Both the position numbers and the translations under genes were made by a program. From NCBI GenBank assembly GCA_016179685.1, contig JACPCR010000075.1, positions 1-64,000 on the forward strand: DNA of 64,000 nt. The letters run 5' to 3'. Source of the DNA: Planctomycetota bacterium. Lineage in GTDB: Bacteria > Planctomycetota > PUPC01 > JACPCR01. Numbering within the stretch: position 1 is the stretch's first letter; every line of letters begins with the position of its first letter. This document shows, one piece after another, positions 1 to 7,855 of the stretch. A model generated the notes under the pieces. It saw only the letters and a program-made list of their open reading frames with translations. It searched no databases and had not been told where the DNA came from.

Positions 1-173
1 GACGTGAGCCCCACCTTGTAGCCAGAATCGTGCAATGCGTATCCCGTCTAACTCGTTAGACCATAAGGAGTTCATTCGAAAATCACGCGGGAAGTTTGGC
101 TTAGAATCTCTCCCAAAGTCCCAGCGGGATACCTCTCAGGGGGACAGGTCCCAAAGGGGGAAATGCGGGCGCA

Positions 174-1070
174 CTAATGAACAGGAATACCAAAGTAGAC
201 GAGTTCGCAAGTGCGGGTGCACTTGCGAACTCGTCTGCTAGTCCAGGATGATTCCGCCACCTGGGGCATTCCGTAATCGGAGGCGCACGTCCGGACGTGC
301 ACGTTAGGAAGAGGCCGGGCCTCGCCCGGGCTGTGGGTATGGCCGCAGAGCACGGTCAGGCGCGCCTCGGGTACCCCGCGAAGCAGTTCCAGAATCACGT
401 CTCCTACGGCCTTGCACGAGAAATACGGCAGGTAATCGTCATCCGAGATTCTGCCCTGATGCCAGGCGGACTCCCTAAAGGGCGGCACGTGGGTGAGCAG
501 GAGGATTCGGGGATATCGATCAAGAGCAGCCGCCAGGCTCGTTCGAATTCGCTGGGCTTCCTCGTCGCCCAGGGCCTGGAAAAACAAACGGCGAGCCGAA
601 GCGGAGAGCGTCTTGATCTCCTGAATGTGAAGGAAGTCGTTCAGGATGACCGGCGAGTGAAGCGTGTTGCCGAATCGGGCGTCGCCCCAACCGTCCACGC
701 CCACCAGGGCTACTGTAGGTGAGATTTCAACCACGCCAGTATCGGGCAGGTAGTGAAGGAACTGCGCCCGTCTGGCCAGGGCTGACACGGCGGCTCGAGT
801 CTCGGTGATGCAGCCGCGGTAGAAGTCGTGATTGCCGAGGACAAAATATGTCGGTGTCTGAAGCCGGGCTTCCAGATCAGCGAGATCGCGGACCAGACGG
901 TCCGCCTCGGAAATGTCGCCTCCGAGGAGAACAGCGTCCGGACGTGTCGAAAGCAGGTCGGTGCAAAGTTGGTCGATCCCCTTGCGCGATAGGAAGTTGA
1001 GGTGAATATCCGCAGTCCAGGCAAGCTTCGGCATGGAGGTCATATCGACAGACTTTCGGGCCATCACCAT
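174..1070 (-). CDS. Calcineurin-like metallophosphoesterase
   Basis: A 298-residue predicted phosphodiesterase or phosphatase of the calcineurin-like fold. All metal-binding blocks are visible: D21-x-H23 near the N-terminus, GGD at 50-52, GNHD at 79-82, a later THVPPF block and a C-terminal GHTH. These ligate a two-metal centre in the family; the substrate cannot be read from sequence. Several starts are possible (ATG at 1070, 1064, 1043 or 1034) and the core begins at MPKLAW. The last 20 or so residues (SRRVRKC...) are encoded by a palindromic repeat at 195-238, so the native C-terminus was probably replaced by read-through into the repeat. No partner gene lies close by. Confidence 0.85.
   Translation of the reverse strand: MVMARKSVDMTSMPKLAWTADIHLNFLSRKGIDQLCTDLLSTRPDAVLLGGDISEADRLVRDLADLEARLQTPTYFVLGNHDFYRGCITETRAAVSALARRAQFLHYLPDTGVVEISPTVALVGVDGWGDARFGNTLHSPVILNDFLHIQEIKTLSASARRLFFQALGDEEAQRIRTSLAAALDRYPRILLLTHVPPFRESAWHQGRISDDDYLPYFSCKAVGDVILELLRGVPEARLTVLCGHTHSPGEARPLPNVHVRTCASDYGMPQVAESSWTSRRVRKCTRTCELVYFGIPVH
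195..238. repeat. Palindromic repeat family A, copy 1
   Basis: The perfect 18-bp stem AGACGAGTTCGCAAGTGC lies at 197-214, followed by loop GGGT and the complementary arm at 219-236. It sits inside the 3' end of the metallophosphoesterase gene and encodes its C-terminal residues. A second copy at 37338-37381 differs at stem positions on both arms so that pairing is kept. The shared left flank CCAAAGTAGACGAGTTCG marks the element border. Confidence 0.85.
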
Positions 1071-1164
1071 CCTGCGCTTACGTCATCGGACCGTGAGTGG
1101 ATCGGGATCGGTGCTCCCGGGGTGGGGGACCCCGTTTCCTCCCGGGCAGAGCATCCCGGTCCCA

Positions 1165-1290
1165 GCGGTATGCATCGACGCCGGCCTCAACGTCATGGGG
1201 CCCAGGGAGCCCGCTGCCGGGATGGATATCGTGCAACTCCGGCGGATGTACGGCAAACAACTCGCTCTGCAAGGCGGAATCGACAAACAC
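1165..1290 (+). pseudogene. Uroporphyrinogen decarboxylase-like gene fragment
   Basis: A stretch of about 41 codons in one plus-strand frame reads as the C-terminal region of a URO-D/methyltransferase-family protein: a block like IDAGLNVMGP is followed by AAGMDI, RRMYGKQLAL and GGIDK. Known family members carry the equivalent AGMD...LRxxYGxxLxLxGGIDK run. Both sides are out of register with any complete gene: upstream lies the metallophosphoesterase start and downstream the 3' end of the next gene. No start codon or upstream domain remains, so this is a relic rather than a functional gene. It shows that this interval lost a gene by deletion. Confidence 0.55.
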
Positions 1291-1321
1291 ATCAATCAGA
1301 CGACACCATTAAAGCATGGGT

Positions 1322-4300
1322 TCAGGGCTCACCGACACCCGGGTCACTATCGGAATCTGAATCAAAGACCGGGTACATCCCCAGGTCATCTATCCAGAGG
1401 AAACCCTGGTTATCCACGCGTATCTGGAAGCTGGCACGATCATCTGTCTCTCGGGTCTCGATGATGCCCGCCAGCCTCTGCCACCTGCCATTGTCTTCCG
1501 CCACCACGTTGGCGCTGCCGCCGAGATTGCCTTCGACGACGATGCCGACTTTGCCCCCGCGGAGATGGCCTTTCACCTTCACCCAGGCCTCCACGGCATA
1601 GCGAGTACGCGGCTGCACGCCCAGGTACTGGATGACGTTGAACCCCCGCCCAATTTCGAGCCGGAGCGAATACTCGCCGCTGCGCTTCACGTCCGGGTCC
1701 CGAAAGGCATGGTCGGCCACCTGGTTGCCCAGGCTCGACCAATGCGGGAGGGACAGCGCGCCCTCCGCCCATTCCTCCCTCCATTTCTTCAGAGAAGGAC
1801 TCTCGCCGCCGGGAGGAAGAGGGGCTGAGGCCTGTGCCTCGCCCTCGCCCTCGCCCGGCTCGTCCGCCGCATCATCTACATCGTCTCTGTCCTCGTCTCC
1901 GGTCCACTCCTCGAACCCGGGATTCCGGAGGAGGTTCTTGCCCAGCCTCAAGTTCGAAAAATCAACGGCCTCCGGAGGCCGCTTTTGCGCCCGGCTCTTC
2001 ATGGCCTCCGGCGCCGGAGGGAACGGCTGCGTCGAGACCTGGATGAGCCGATACCGCTCAGGAAGAAGGGAGAGGCTGAACGTTCCCCCATCGATCGGTA
2101 TCGTTTCCAGGGTGATGGCGTCCCGCGCGTACAACTCGGCCGGAAAGCCCAGCAACGGAAGATTCCACCGGACCACCACCTCCGCCAGATGTTCCTTCTC
2201 GTAGTTGGTGAGAACGAGAAGCGCCTTCCGGCCCGGCTGGAGATAGAAGCTGGCGTAAAGCTCCTTCTCATCGGGCTCGACGGCGATCCGATCGCCGTTT
2301 TGCCAGTGCGGATGCCACTCCGCCGCCGACCGATCGATCCAATCCCAGGCATCCCAGATGGCGGCCGCAGGAATGCTCATGCGAGCATAGTCGAGGGGCG
2401 ACAGATGCCAGGTGTAGGCGAAACGAGGCTCGGCCCCGGCCACCAGCAAGGCCCCAATCCGTTCGTTCGGGGCCAGCGGCTCGCCCTTGATGCTGTTCTG
2501 GACCATGAAGCCGTAAGGCGTGCCCGTCATCCAGACGCGGACCCTCTCCTGCGAATAGCCTTCCTTGAGGCTGGCGGCTTTCATGTAATAGCCTTCGCTG
2601 GTCTCATGAATGTCTTCGAAAGACTCGATGCACATCAGGGGCGGCCCGGCCACGGGGAGATAGATGATCCCTCCGTCGATCACGCCGCCATGGAAAAGGC
2701 GATACATGCGCTTCATCCACTCGCGCTGACGCCAGAGGTTCTGCGTGCCGTAGAGCTGGCCGTCGTCGCCGCGCCAGGCGCAGCCGTGCCATTCGCTCCA
2801 GCAGGGCTTCCACGGCACGACCGTATCGAAGCGGATGCCGTCGAAGCCGAGCTTGCGGGCGTTGGCGGCAAAGGAGTTGACCATGAAATCGAGGTAGGGG
2901 GTGTTGGTGCAGCCGTCGAACTGCTCCCAGATCGTTGGCGACAGCGGCTCGGAAACCATCTCCAGCGACCAGGTGGGCCACTGCGGGGCGACCTCGGAGA
3001 TGGCCCACCCGCCGTTCACCAGGACCTTCCGGCCCAGGTCGTGCTGCTCCTGATACTTCCTTCGCTGGTCCGCGATGCGGACGGGATCGGTGACTTCCGG
3101 ATGCCAGGCGTCGTAGCCCGACCAATCGTAGGGAAGATGCCAGCACTGGACGTTGTCGTAAACGCGCCACCGGGTCCAATCCCTGGGTAACGGCTTCGTC
3201 GGCGTGGCCACCAGCCCGAAGGTGATGGTGCGCACAGCCTTCAGGGCGAGGGGCCTGGAAACGAGTCGGGCCTCGAACCAGACCGTGTCGCCCTCCCTCC
3301 ACACTCGAAGGGCCCGCTGCGGGTCCGCCAGCGACCATCCCTTCGAGGATTCGGCCGACCATTCCAGGCCGCCTCGGTCGCCGCCCAGCCACGTGGTCAG
3401 CATGACGGGCGACTCGTAATCCTCACCCTCCGGCGGAATCTTGCCGACGAATCGGGGCACGGCTTCACCGGGCCCGGGCGCATTCCGGTAGTTGGTGAGA
3501 TGGGTGGCGGCGGAGGCCTTGACGGGTATGCGAAGGCACAAGGGCTGAACCACCGGAACGGCGCCGGCCACGGGCGTGAGGGTCAAGTCCACCCGCAGGA
3601 AGCCATCGAATTCGAGCCGCGTTCGAACCCCCATCGCATACCCGCCGCGGGCGGTGGCCGACCCGAGGGTGATCGACTCCGGGTCCCGCTGAATCTCCGA
3701 GGCCTCCCAGCCCCCGATTTCGTTCGCCCGCGTTCCCGTCGGACTCCATGCCTCCAGTCTCATCGGACCCGCCAGAAGTGATTCGCCCTGGTTCTGAACC
3801 TGCACGGGCAGCGCCTGATCCCCAAAGACATACTCCCGCCCCCAAACGCCCGCGGCAACCTTTCGCCGGCCGTCCGAGCCCAGAACTTCCTTGACCTCGA
3901 TCGGACTCCAGGGCTCCGGGACTGCCGGGTCGTGCCCGGCCCCCAGTTTCCACCAGCCCGGCGATTCCGGGCGTTCGAACGCGACTCGCCGCCTGCCCAG
4001 CCATTCACGCTGCTCATTTCGCACCTCAACCACCGCCGTATAACGCCCAGCCGCAAGCTCCTTGGCGAAAAGGGGTAGATGAGCGACCTCCAGGGCCGTG
4101 CGTTCCGAAGACTCGGCAACCGTGTTGCCGTGCGCATCCTGCAGGAACGCCTTCCAGTCATACTCCCGCGCCTGTCCCAGGGCGTCCACGCGGCAACGTG
4201 CCAGGACTCCGTTCCGTCCCAGGTAGAACGGCCAGAGGCCCACCTCGAGCGGTCCGCCCGACTCGAATTCAAAGGAACGATCGGCAAGGGGCTTCTCGAT

Positions 4301-4642
4301 TCCCGGACTCAGAACCCGATAGCGGACCTGGAACTGGCCCATCTTCCGATCCACGGCCATCCGAAAACCCCGGCGCTGCCCCCCTGGGACGGCCATCTCC
4401 TCGTCTGCTTTGACGAGGACTTCCTCGCCCCGAGCCAGCTCGCCTTCGATCTGAACGGTTGCTGTTTTTTTCCCATGATGGATGAATTCCAGCTCAACGC
4501 CCTGGCGCAGCTCACATTGAAACTCGCCCACCTGGGTCTCACGGACCTCGAGACCGGGACCCTCGCAGTGGCCTCTGATGCCGAGGACTAGAAGGATGAG
4601 TACTTGGGGAATCTTAATGTGATGGGACTTGGGCCAATGCAT
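1322..4642 (-). CDS. Large secreted glycosidase-like protein with C-terminal carbohydrate-binding-like domain
   Basis: An 1106-residue protein with an N-terminal hydrophobic signal segment (IPQVLILLVLGI). Residues to about 480 look like beta-sandwich modules. From about 490 to 800 there is a TIM-barrel-like region rich in W and D (WRVYDNVQCWHLPYDWSGY; LGFDGIRFDTV near 600; WHGCAW), the style of family-unassigned glycoside hydrolases. An acidic linker of D/E/G residues follows near 915-940, then a NPGFEEW-type module resembling CBM4/9 lectin-like domains to the C-terminus. I infer an exported polysaccharide-active enzyme but cannot assign a GH family or catalytic acids. It is transcribed away from the vapBC pair. 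Confidence 0.7.
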   Translation of the reverse strand: MHWPKSHHIKIPQVLILLVLGIRGHCEGPGLEVRETQVGEFQCELRQGVELEFIHHGKKTATVQIEGELARGEEVLVKADEEMAVPGGQRRGFRMAVDRKMGQFQVRYRVLSPGIEKPLADRSFEFESGGPLEVGLWPFYLGRNGVLARCRVDALGQAREYDWKAFLQDAHGNTVAESSERTALEVAHLPLFAKELAAGRYTAVVEVRNEQREWLGRRRVAFERPESPGWWKLGAGHDPAVPEPWSPIEVKEVLGSDGRRKVAAGVWGREYVFGDQALPVQVQNQGESLLAGPMRLEAWSPTGTRANEIGGWEASEIQRDPESITLGSATARGGYAMGVRTRLEFDGFLRVDLTLTPVAGAVPVVQPLCLRIPVKASAATHLTNYRNAPGPGEAVPRFVGKIPPEGEDYESPVMLTTWLGGDRGGLEWSAESSKGWSLADPQRALRVWREGDTVWFEARLVSRPLALKAVRTITFGLVATPTKPLPRDWTRWRVYDNVQCWHLPYDWSGYDAWHPEVTDPVRIADQRRKYQEQHDLGRKVLVNGGWAISEVAPQWPTWSLEMVSEPLSPTIWEQFDGCTNTPYLDFMVNSFAANARKLGFDGIRFDTVVPWKPCWSEWHGCAWRGDDGQLYGTQNLWRQREWMKRMYRLFHGGVIDGGIIYLPVAGPPLMCIESFEDIHETSEGYYMKAASLKEGYSQERVRVWMTGTPYGFMVQNSIKGEPLAPNERIGALLVAGAEPRFAYTWHLSPLDYARMSIPAAAIWDAWDWIDRSAAEWHPHWQNGDRIAVEPDEKELYASFYLQPGRKALLVLTNYEKEHLAEVVVRWNLPLLGFPAELYARDAITLETIPIDGGTFSLSLLPERYRLIQVSTQPFPPAPEAMKSRAQKRPPEAVDFSNLRLGKNLLRNPGFEEWTGDEDRDDVDDAADEPGEGEGEAQASAPLPPGGESPSLKKWREEWAEGALSLPHWSSLGNQVADHAFRDPDVKRSGEYSLRLEIGRGFNVIQYLGVQPRTRYAVEAWVKVKGHLRGGKVGIVVEGNLGGSANVVAEDNGRWQRLAGIIETRETDDRASFQIRVDNQGFLWIDDLGMYPVFDSDSDSDPGVGEP

Positions 4643-4775
4643 TGAGAGATGGTATGAAAACTCACCGCTCTAAGGCGCGGTGTGCCTGTGCAAATAAGTT
4701 GTGCATCAAAAACCCTATTGAAGAACGTGTCAATATTATATACAATTATAATGAATCCATACGGAGCTAATTCAC

Positions 4776-5036
4776 GTGCCAATGAGCATTCGAAATCCCA
4801 AAGCCGTCGAGCTAGCCAAAGAAGTATCGAAAGCAACGGGCGAAACCCTTACCCAAGCTGTCATCTGCGCCCTGGAAGAGAGACTGATACGGCTAAGGGG
4901 CCGCAAGACCGTTAAGACCCTCTATGAAGAGATCATGGATATCTCCAGGCATTGCAGGTCGCTTCCAGACTTGGACACCCGGACCCCGGATGAGATTCTT
5001 GGTTACAACGAGAACGGGATTTCTGATGGTGATTGA
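4776..5036 (+). CDS. vapB: VapB-family antitoxin
   Basis: An 86-residue antitoxin of the Rv0623/PSK type, the DNA-binding partner of a VapC toxin. The N-terminal half (SIRNPKAVELAKEVSKATGE) followed by LTQAVICALEERL matches the short ribbon-helix-helix-like antitoxins that bind their own promoter. A GTG start at 4776 is preceded at good distance by GGAG at 4763-4766; an ATG at 4782 is the alternative. The 3' end overlaps the toxin start by 11 bp, so translation is coupled. Autoregulation through an upstream operator is expected from the family but no operator was delimited. Confidence 0.85.
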   Translation: MPMSIRNPKAVELAKEVSKATGETLTQAVICALEERLIRLRGRKTVKTLYEEIMDISRHCRSLPDLDTRTPDEILGYNENGISDGD

Positions 5037-5424
5037 CTCCTCAGTCTTGATTGCCATTCTAGTGGGGGAGCCCGAGGCCGAGGTCTTCGCGCAGATTATT
5101 GCAAATGCATCCAAGAAGATGGCCAGCTCATTTAGTCTTCTGGAGTCGGCTATCGCCATCGAGGCCCGCAAGGGTGCCTTGGGTGGGCAGGGGCTCGATC
5201 TTCTCATACACAGGGCAAAGATTGAAATTGTTCCCTTGATTCCTGAGCACATCGAACTGGCAAGATATGCGTGGCGAAAGTATGGAAAGGGACGCCACGC
5301 TGCTGGTCTAAATATTGGCGACTGCTGTTCGTATGCGTTGACGGTCTATTCCGGCGAATCTCTTCTTTATAAGGGCGGCGACTTCTCCCAAACCGATGTG
5401 AAACCGGTCCCATGGTCGGTTTGA
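5026..5424 (+). CDS. vapC: VapC-family PIN-domain ribonuclease toxin
   Basis: A 132-residue PIN-domain toxin. The conserved acidic residues are present: D4 in MVIDSS, E40 in SLLES, D99 in NIGDC and D119 in KGGDF, so the Mg-dependent nuclease centre looks intact. Length matches the family. The ATG at 5026 lies inside the end of vapB. The usual target of VapC toxins is tRNA or the sarcin-ricin loop; the target here is unknown. A dispersed repeat begins about 25 bp after the stop codon. Confidence 0.9.
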   Translation: MVIDSSVLIAILVGEPEAEVFAQIIANASKKMASSFSLLESAIAIEARKGALGGQGLDLLIHRAKIEIVPLIPEHIELARYAWRKYGKGRHAAGLNIGDCCSYALTVYSGESLLYKGGDFSQTDVKPVPWSV

Positions 5425-5448
5425 GGCTGCCGCTCGCCCCGGCCTTCT

Positions 5449-5555
5449 TGACACCTCGTACCGGGCTAACCCTGAGCGAGAAAGACGCAAGTCGTTCGAG
5501 TCGAAGCCCGCAGGGCGCATTTCGAACACACCGTGGTAGAAATGCGGGTTAGTCC
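5449..5555. repeat. Dispersed ~100-bp repeat with inverted ends, copy 1
   Basis: This block matches 62668-62775 closely over about 90 nt, including the shared cores CTAACCCTGAGCGAGAA, AAGTCGTTCGAGTCGA and GAACACACCGTG. Its ends are imperfect inverted copies (GGGCTAACCC on the left, GGGTTAGTCCC on the right), giving a MITE-like look. It fills the gap between vapC and the convergent LamG gene and supplies the TAA stop codon of the latter at 5549-5551. Confidence 0.75.
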
Positions 5556-6451
5556 CACAACTGCAAGGCGTAACCGAACTTTCCGGGCACCCGTTTCCAT
5601 GCCGTCGGGTGCAGCCATCCGCCGCGCTCGCCGCTGAAGCCAGAGACCTGCGCGGCTACGGTCCTGGCCGTCTGACCGTCGGAATCTGTTCGGGTGAAAT
5701 GGTCCAGCAGGAGCGTATGCTCGTCCTGAGCGAGTCCGGGCTCGGGTCCGCCTTCCACTTCTGAAATGAATTCCTCACGGCCAGCCTCGTCCTCCGGCAC
5801 TTCGAGCTTGGGCGCGGTATCCCTGCTCTCCACGCTTTCATAGTAGCGCTGAATTTCTTCGGGTGGCCGGCACACGGAGCTGATGCGCAGCTCATCCACG
5901 GTCAGGATGCCGCCCGGCCCCTGAAGCCGTCCCTGCTTGAGGTCGTGCCAGACGAGTCCACGCACCTTTCCGCCGGGAATGATCGGCTTCCCATCCAGGT
6001 AGGCCCGGAACGTTTGCGGCTGCGGGCATTCCCAGGTCAAGGCCACATAATGCCATTCCTTTGCCGCAAGCGACACGTGCCTGGGATAGGGCTCCGGCGC
6101 TTTGACCGTCATTCCGCGCAGGGCCGAGGTGAGATACGTGCTTCCCACGGGCATCCCGAAGAACCTTCCGGCCCCCGCCACGCGGAAGACCACGTTCCCC
6201 ATGTGATCGCCGTAGGAGAAGCTCAGGACCGTTGCAGCGTCCGCGGGGTAATGGAGCTGGACGAGCGAGAAGTAGCATCCGGGCAGCGGATTCGTGTCCA
6301 GCCGAAACCAGATTTCGACGGTGCCTGCCTCCGCCCGGATATTGCCCGCAGCGGGGTAGACCACGGGACTCCAGTAGACGCCTTCCGAAGTCCCCGTCCC
6401 CGAGGGGAGAACGAGAACCGACAGCATGATAAGGCTGCGATTCATGTTCAC
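5549..6451 (-). CDS. Secreted LamG/concanavalin-like lectin domain protein
   Basis: A 300-residue protein with a short signal peptide (SLIMLSVLVLPSG) and one LamG/jelly-roll domain at about 30-190, recognised from GTVEIWFRLD, the KEWHYVALTWE strand and YLDGKPI followed by a VDELRIS segment. Such domains bind sugars or act as structural modules in secreted proteins of planctomycete-like bacteria. The C-terminal 100 residues (HTLLLDHFTR, then a VSGFSGERGGW run) look like the start of a second LamG module that stops early. The stop codon lies inside the dispersed repeat at 5449-5555, so the gene may have been cut short by insertion of that element. Confidence 0.7.
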   Translation of the reverse strand: MNMNRSLIMLSVLVLPSGTGTSEGVYWSPVVYPAAGNIRAEAGTVEIWFRLDTNPLPGCYFSLVQLHYPADAATVLSFSYGDHMGNVVFRVAGAGRFFGMPVGSTYLTSALRGMTVKAPEPYPRHVSLAAKEWHYVALTWECPQPQTFRAYLDGKPIIPGGKVRGLVWHDLKQGRLQGPGGILTVDELRISSVCRPPEEIQRYYESVESRDTAPKLEVPEDEAGREEFISEVEGGPEPGLAQDEHTLLLDHFTRTDSDGQTARTVAAQVSGFSGERGGWLHPTAWKRVPGKFGYALQLWD

Positions 6452-6633
6452 AAGGCGAGCTTCGGCTCACCACCGAATGCGGGGGAAACCCTTTGTAAGG
6501 ATTTCCAATTCTGGTGCTGGTCTTTTCTTTCCGGATGACAAATATTACAGTTTTTCATCTTCGTTGTGTGCATGTGGTGGAAAATTTTACCCAGCAAGAA
6601 AGAAACTGCAGTTGGCGAAACAGGGGAAGCCCC

Positions 6634-7584
6634 ATGGCCAGGATTCAGGTTGCGGGCTGTGATATCCTGATCGAGACGGACTGCTTTTCCGCAAGCGTGG
6701 CCACACGGGGCTACACGAGCGGGGTAAAGGCCGGGACGTTCCGGGACCGTCGCACGGGCGCGGTGGACCCGGGATTCGGCCTCGATATCGTAGACTTCCT
6801 GCTCGAGCCGGGTCAGGGCGAGGGGCAGGACCCGGCGATGCCCTATCACTTTGGTGATCTCTACCATGGGCGGATCGTTAAGCGCTACGTGGAGATTCCT
6901 CAAATATGCACGCAGGCGGGCCAGCTCCCTTACGAGCTTTTTCGAGGCGAAGGGTTCGTGGCGGTCCGGCAATGCTTTCAGTGGACTCGGGCCGCACGGG
7001 GCTACATCGCCGGCTCCCGGTGGGAGCAAACCTTGGTGTTCCCGGACGGGCAGAGGTATTTCTTCGCGAGCGACCGTGTGACGACCGTGAACGACTGCGA
7101 GTGCCTGCTCCTGCGGACCGACCTGCCGGGCCACTTGAAGCACGACCGCGGCGACTGTTTCACTTCGATCTACCTGAGCCATGTAGGCGAGATTTCGAGC
7201 GACCGTTTCCTGTACGATTTTCCGCCGGACGGCGACTTTCTCTATCGGCGCGCCGAACGAGCTATTCAGGAGCATCTGATCCGGGCCTATCGGCTACGTG
7301 TAGGGGCTGAGGCCGGCCCCTGGCTTGGCGGTATAACCATTGATCCGGCGGACGTTTACGAGGCATGGTGTCATCAGCGTGGCTACGTTTGCTTCATCCA
7401 GGAGATCGGCGGCAGGAAAATCCGCAGGGACGAGAGCTTCGGGGCCGACTATGCCATCGGCTACTTCGATTCGGTGGAGGAGATGGTCGTGCTGGCTCGC
7501 CGGCTCAAGGGTCTGAAGGGCCTGAAGGTCGCCGGTGAAACCGAATCAGCGCGGTGGGGATGGACGGAACACGGCGGCGGCTGA
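6634..7584 (+). CDS. Uncharacterised 316-residue protein
   Basis: I do not recognise the family. The chosen ATG at 6634 follows CAGGGGAAG at good spacing; an in-frame upstream extension to 6514 has no protein-like character. The protein has no signal peptide or membrane segment. It is rich in aromatic and charged residues, with stretches such as YHFGDLYHGRIVKRYVEIPQ and RWEQTLVFPDGQRYFFASD that look like beta-strand hairpins, and a C-terminal amphipathic RRLKGLKGLK helix. Neighbouring genes are carbohydrate related, so a sugar-processing beta-sandwich protein is possible, but this is only context. An antisense open frame of 275 codons over this gene is taken as a shadow. Confidence 0.6.
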   Translation: MARIQVAGCDILIETDCFSASVATRGYTSGVKAGTFRDRRTGAVDPGFGLDIVDFLLEPGQGEGQDPAMPYHFGDLYHGRIVKRYVEIPQICTQAGQLPYELFRGEGFVAVRQCFQWTRAARGYIAGSRWEQTLVFPDGQRYFFASDRVTTVNDCECLLLRTDLPGHLKHDRGDCFTSIYLSHVGEISSDRFLYDFPPDGDFLYRRAERAIQEHLIRAYRLRVGAEAGPWLGGITIDPADVYEAWCHQRGYVCFIQEIGGRKIRRDESFGADYAIGYFDSVEEMVVLARRLKGLKGLKVAGETESARWGWTEHGGG

Positions 7585-7645
7585 CATGTGGAAATCCTTC
7601 GGGAGAACAGTAGCCTCAGAGACGCGAAGCGGCCAAGAAGATTTT

Positions 7646-7855
7646 TCATCCCCGGTACTGCCAGATCACGACGTCCCAGTATTCGAGCCTTGGAACGATG
7701 ACACTGGCCCAATCGTCCGATCTCTCTGCATCCAAAGCCTTCTTTTCCATGGAGTCAGCGCTCAACACCCAGACCTTCCCAAGATGTTTTCCCTGAGGCA
7801 CCTTGAACGATACCGTCTCTCGCTGTTCACTGCTGCTTCTTTCAAGAAACTTCAA
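7646..7855 (-). pseudogene. C-terminal fragment of a secreted glycosidase-like protein
   Basis: A 69-codon frame ending in LEYWDVVIWQ, preceded by VSFKVPQGKHLGKVWVLSAD. This is the pattern of the final beta-sandwich strand in many large secreted glycoside-hydrolase-like proteins of this kind of genome (VPxLxxYDVVxxE). It begins within the 3' end of the heparinase-like gene in another frame and has no own N-terminal part, so I read it as the leftover tail of a deleted gene. Confidence 0.4.

Noticed and set aside
6448..7275. Minus-strand 275-codon frame opposite the unknown gene at 6634-7584
   Set aside because: The plus-strand frame has a good ribosome-binding site and protein-like strand patterns; the minus frame does not.
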